A stretch of DNA of 7,161 bases from Palsa-461 sp036844945. Its GTDB lineage: Bacteria > Actinomycetota > Acidimicrobiia > Acidimicrobiales > RAAP-2. Positions 4,459 to 7,161 of this stretch are shown in pieces. The position numbers and the translations under genes are program-made. Numbering within the stretch: the stretch's first letter is position 1; the number at the start of each line of letters is the position of its first letter. The notes under the pieces were generated by a model. The model saw only the letters and a program-made list of their open reading frames with translations. It ran no database searches and was not told where the DNA came from. Location: positions 1 to 7,161 of the forward strand of contig DAIUEV010000089.1 in the NCBI GenBank assembly GCA_036844945.1. Direction: 5' to 3'.

Positions 4459-4505
4459 GCGTTCCTCGTTTCATTGTCAGCACCCGAATTGGGAGGAGTA
4501 GGCCG

Positions 4506-7161
4506 TTGCCCGCACGGTCCCGTAGTCCCGAACGCGTTTCCTTCGCCAACATCGATGAGGCCCTGCCGCTCCCGGACCTGATCTCGGTCCAGCGCGACTC
4601 GTTCCAGTGGTTCCTGGACAACGGGCTCGCGGAGGCGTTCGGTGACATCAGCCCCATTGAGGACTTCACCGGCCAGCTCAGCCTCGAGCTCGAGTTCGAT
4701 CCCTCGGACCCGGACCTGAGGCCGCCGCCCAAGTTCAGCGTCGAGGAGTGCAAAGAGAAGGACATGACCTATGCGGCCCCGGTGTTCGTCCGGGCCCGCT
4801 TCCTCAACGCGACCACCGGCGAGATCAAGGAGCAGACCGTCTTCATGGGGGACTTCCCGATGATGACGGACCGGGGCACCTTCATCGTGAACGGCACCGA
4901 GCGGGTGGTGGTCAGCCAGCTCGTCCGCTCGCCCGGCGTCATCTTCCAGCCGGGCCGGGATGCCAAGACGATCTTCACGGGCACCATCCACCCCTACCGG
5001 GGCGAGTGGATCGAGCTCGACATCGAGGCCAAGCCGTCGCGCGACGTGACCGCGGGAGCGAGGGTGGCCCGCAAGCGCCGCCTGTCGCTCTTTGTCCTGC
5101 TGCGCGCCCTCGGCTACGGCGACGACGAGTTCCTCGAGCGCTTCGTCCGGCACTTCGACTTCCTGGAGGGCCAGTGGGACAAGGAGCGCACGCTCGCGCC
5201 GACCCGCGAGGAGGCGCTCCTCGAGATCTACAAGCGGGCCCGCCCCGGTGAGCCGCTGTCGGTCGAGGCGGCCCGCCAGTACTTCGAAAACGCGTTCTTC
5301 AACCCGAAGCGCTACGACCTCACCCGGGTCGGCCGCTACAAGCTCAACCGGAAGCTCGGCCCCGAGATCGAGCGCATCTCCGGCCTGTTCGGGATCGAGG
5401 TGGAGCGGCCCGCGCCCGGCCAGAGCGTGCTCAGCCCATCCGAGATCCTGGCGTCGGCCACCTACATGCTGCACCTGGCGCTGCACATGGCCGACGGGGA
5501 CTCGACCTACCGCATCGACGACCAGGACCACTTCGCCAACCGCCGGGTCCGCTCGGTCGGCGAGCTGATCCAGAACCAGGTCCGGGTGGGGCTCTCGCGG
5601 ATGGAGCGGGTCGTGCGCGAGCGCATGACCACCCAGGACGTCGAGGCCATCACCCCCCAGACCCTGATCAACATCCGCCCCGTGGTCGCAGCGGTGAAGG
5701 AGTTCTTCGGGACCAGCCAGCTGAGCCAGTTCATGGACCAGAACAACCCGCTCTCGGGCCTCGCCCACAAGCGGCGGCTCTCGGCGCTCGGCCCCGGCGG
5801 CCTCTCCCGGGAGCGGGCCGGCTTCGAGGTCCGGGACGTGCACACCTCCCACTACGGCCGGATGTGCCCCATCGAGACGCCCGAAGGCCCGAACATCGGC
5901 CTGATCGGAGCGCTCGCCACGTACGCGCGGGTGAACGAGTACGGGTTCATCGAGACCCCGTATCGCAAGGTCAACAACGGCCGGGTGACCGACGAGGTCG
6001 TCTACCTGGCCGCCGACGAGGAGGAAGAGCACGTCATCGCCCAGGCCAACGCGCCGGTCGACCCACGTGGCAACTTCACCGAGGACCGGGTTCTCGTGCG
6101 CCGCGGCCCGCAGGGCACCGGCGTGCGGGTGGGCGTGGCCACCACGACCTACGGGACGACCAGCGAGATCGACTTCGTGCCGCCCTCCGAGGTGGACCTG
6201 ATGGACGTCTCGCCGAAGCAGATCGTCTCGGTGTCGACCGCCCTCATCCCCTTCGTGGAGCACGACGACGCCAACCGGGCGCTCATGGGCGCCAACATGC
6301 AGAAGCAGGCGGTCCCGCTCGTCGTCCCCGAGGCCCCGTACATCGGGACCGGGGTCGAGGCCCGGGCCGCGCGCGATGCTGGCGACGTCATCGTGGCCGA
6401 GGGCCAGGGCACTGTCATCGAGGTCTCCGGCGACCAGATCGTGGTCGACTACCGGGCCGGCCAGAAGGACCGGCTCGGGCACACCCTCGGCCGCAAGATC
6501 TACCGGCTGGCCAAGTTCCGCCGGTCCAACCAGAACACGAGCATCAACCAGAAGCCGCTCGTGGACGAGGGCCAGGGGGTGGAGGAGGGCGACCTGCTCG
6601 CCGACGGGCCGTCGACCCACAACGGCGAGCTGGCGCTCGGCAAGAACCTGCTCGTCGCCTTCATGCCCTGGGAGGGCTACAACTACGAGGACGCCATCAT
6701 CCTCTCGGAGCGCCTGGTGCGCGACGACGTGATGACCTCGATCCACATCGAGGAGCACGAGGTCGACGCCCGGGACACCAAGCTCGGCGCCGAGGAGATC
6801 ACCCGGGACATCCCGAACCTCTCCGAGGAGATCCTGGCCGACCTCGATGAGCGGGGGATCATCCGCATCGGGGCCGAGGTGGGCCCGGGCGACGTCCTGG
6901 TCGGCAAGGTCACCCCGAAGGGGGAGACCGAGCAGACCCCCGAGGAGCGCCTGCTGCGCGCCATCTTCGGCGAGAAGGCCCGCGAGGTCCGCGACACCAG
7001 CCTCAAGGTGCCCCACGGCGAGGAGGGCAAGGTCATCGACGTCCGGGTGTTCTCCCGGGACAGCTCCCACGAGCTGCCCCCCGGGGTGAACGAGCTGGTC
7101 CGTGTGTACGTGGCCCAGAAGCGCAAGATCTCCGAGGGCGACAAGCTGGCCGGCCGCCACG
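4506..7161 (+). CDS. rpoB: DNA-directed RNA polymerase subunit beta (partial, 3' end outside window)
   Basis: This catalytic subunit forms half of the RNA polymerase active-site cleft. The window covers 885 codons of roughly 1150-1200. The TTG start at 4506 is chosen because GGGAGGAG (4491-4498) lies seven bases upstream and the product begins PARSRSPERVSFANIDEALP, as expected for this family; ATG starts further in would cut conserved sequence. Landmarks are FMGDFPMMTDRGTFIVNGTE near residue 114, the rifampicin region at about 402-433 (SQLSQFMDQNNPLS, HKRRLSALGPGGL), MCPIETPEGPNIG at 453-465, GYNYEDAIILSERL with Glu728-Asp729 near the active centre, and GDKLAGRH at the edge. Lys880 matches the conserved E. 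coli Lys1065. Rifampicin-contact residues Q408, D411, H421 and S426 are all the sensitive type. The frame is intact to the end; rpoC probably follows outside. Confidence 0.98.
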   Translation, partial: MPARSRSPERVSFANIDEALPLPDLISVQRDSFQWFLDNGLAEAFGDISPIEDFTGQLSLELEFDPSDPDLRPPPKFSVEECKEKDMTYAAPVFVRARFLNATTGEIKEQTVFMGDFPMMTDRGTFIVNGTERVVVSQLVRSPGVIFQPGRDAKTIFTGTIHPYRGEWIELDIEAKPSRDVTAGARVARKRRLSLFVLLRALGYGDDEFLERFVRHFDFLEGQWDKERTLAPTREEALLEIYKRARPGEPLSVEAARQYFENAFFNPKRYDLTRVGRYKLNRKLGPEIERISGLFGIEVERPAPGQSVLSPSEILASATYMLHLALHMADGDSTYRIDDQDHFANRRVRSVGELIQNQVRVGLSRMERVVRERMTTQDVEAITPQTLINIRPVVAAVKEFFGTSQLSQFMDQNNPLSGLAHKRRLSALGPGGLSRERAGFEVRDVHTSHYGRMCPIETPEGPNIGLIGALATYARVNEYGFIETPYRKVNNGRVTDEVVYLAADEEEEHVIAQANAPVDPRGNFTEDRVLVRRGPQGTGVRVGVATTTYGTTSEIDFVPPSEVDLMDVSPKQIVSVSTALIPFVEHDDANRALMGANMQKQAVPLVVPEAPYIGTGVEARAARDAGDVIVAEGQGTVIEVSGDQIVVDYRAGQKDRLGHTLGRKIYRLAKFRRSNQNTSINQKPLVDEGQGVEEGDLLADGPSTHNGELALGKNLLVAFMPWEGYNYEDAIILSERLVRDDVMTSIHIEEHEVDARDTKLGAEEITRDIPNLSEEILADLDERGIIRIGAEVGPGDVLVGKVTPKGETEQTPEERLLRAIFGEKAREVRDTSLKVPHGEEGKVIDVRVFSRDSSHELPPGVNELVRVYVAQKRKISEGDKLAGRH

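Larger units (their letters stand above)
4181..4505 (+). other. rplL-rpoB intergenic region (promoters and rpoB leader, no gene)
   Basis: These 325 bases hold no convincing coding frame. From left to right they contain a GC-rich hairpin after rplL, a near-consensus promoter, a second promoter, a long-range stem (CCGTGG 4350-4355 with CCACGG 4389-4394) enclosing a near-palindromic AATT motif, a terminator-like hairpin, a second AATT motif and the rpoB ribosome-binding site (GGGAGGAG, 4491-4498). The layout implies that rpoB (and presumably rpoC beyond the window) can be transcribed apart from the ribosomal protein genes, with an untranslated leader of roughly 170-260 bases. The tuf gene is not present here. 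Confidence 0.75.

Noticed and set aside
5709..5806. Rifampicin-resistance substitutions in rpoB
   Set aside because: The residues matching E. coli Q513, D516, H526 and S531 are all present in the sensitive form, so no resistance allele is visible.
4323..7160. A 945-codon open frame on the minus strand opposite rpoB
   Set aside because: It mirrors the rpoB codons in a GC-rich genome where stop codons are rare on the opposite strand. Its translation is low in complexity (repeated L, G, D, V, H), resembles no family and begins outside any visible regulatory context, while the plus strand encodes unmistakable RpoB.
1..7161. Mobile elements, CRISPR arrays, phage genes or a novel accessory system
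   Set aside because: No transposase, integrase, terminal inverted repeats, regularly spaced repeats or unusual gene is visible; every substantial frame is a conserved core gene.

Overview
This 7.2 kb window comes from a high-GC chromosome, most likely an actinomycetote and plausibly the class Acidimicrobiia. The lineage call is inferred from GC-rich third codon positions, the protein sequences and the gene order; no search could be run. It is a core information-processing locus with no mobile element, CRISPR array or accessory gene cluster visible. Everything is on the plus strand.

Layout: the 3' part of an elongator-type tRNA-Met (anticodon CAT), rpmG (ribosomal protein L33), tRNA-Trp (CCA), secE, nusG, rplK (L11), rplA (L1), a structured leader, rplJ (L10), rplL (L7/L12), a 325-base intergenic region, and rpoB, which runs off the right edge after 885 codons. 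This is the classical secE-nusG-rplKAJL-rpoB order. The hadABC genes that sit between rpmG and tRNA-Trp in mycobacteria are absent.

The genes work together in translation, protein export and transcription. L10 and L7/L12 form the ribosomal stalk next to L11, and L1 forms the opposite stalk. SecE is part of the membrane channel for secreted proteins. NusG is an RNA polymerase elongation factor that can also bridge to the ribosome, and RpoB is the beta subunit it rides with.

The least ordinary parts are regulatory or at protein termini. (1) Between rplA and rplJ there is a hairpin directly after the rplA stop, a possible -10 element, and a folded leader with a kink-turn-like arm that fits an L10 autoregulatory leader. 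(2) Upstream of rpoB there are two near-consensus promoters (TTGACT-17-TACCCT and TTGTGT-17-TAGGCT), a post-rplL hairpin and a terminator-like hairpin, so rpoB probably has a long regulated 5' leader. (3) NusG has an acidic N-terminal extension of about 84 residues and L10 an acidic repeat-containing C-terminal tail of about 70 residues. (4) L33 has lost one of the four cysteines of its zinc ribbon. I see no evidence for a wholly new system; these are variations on a conserved locus.
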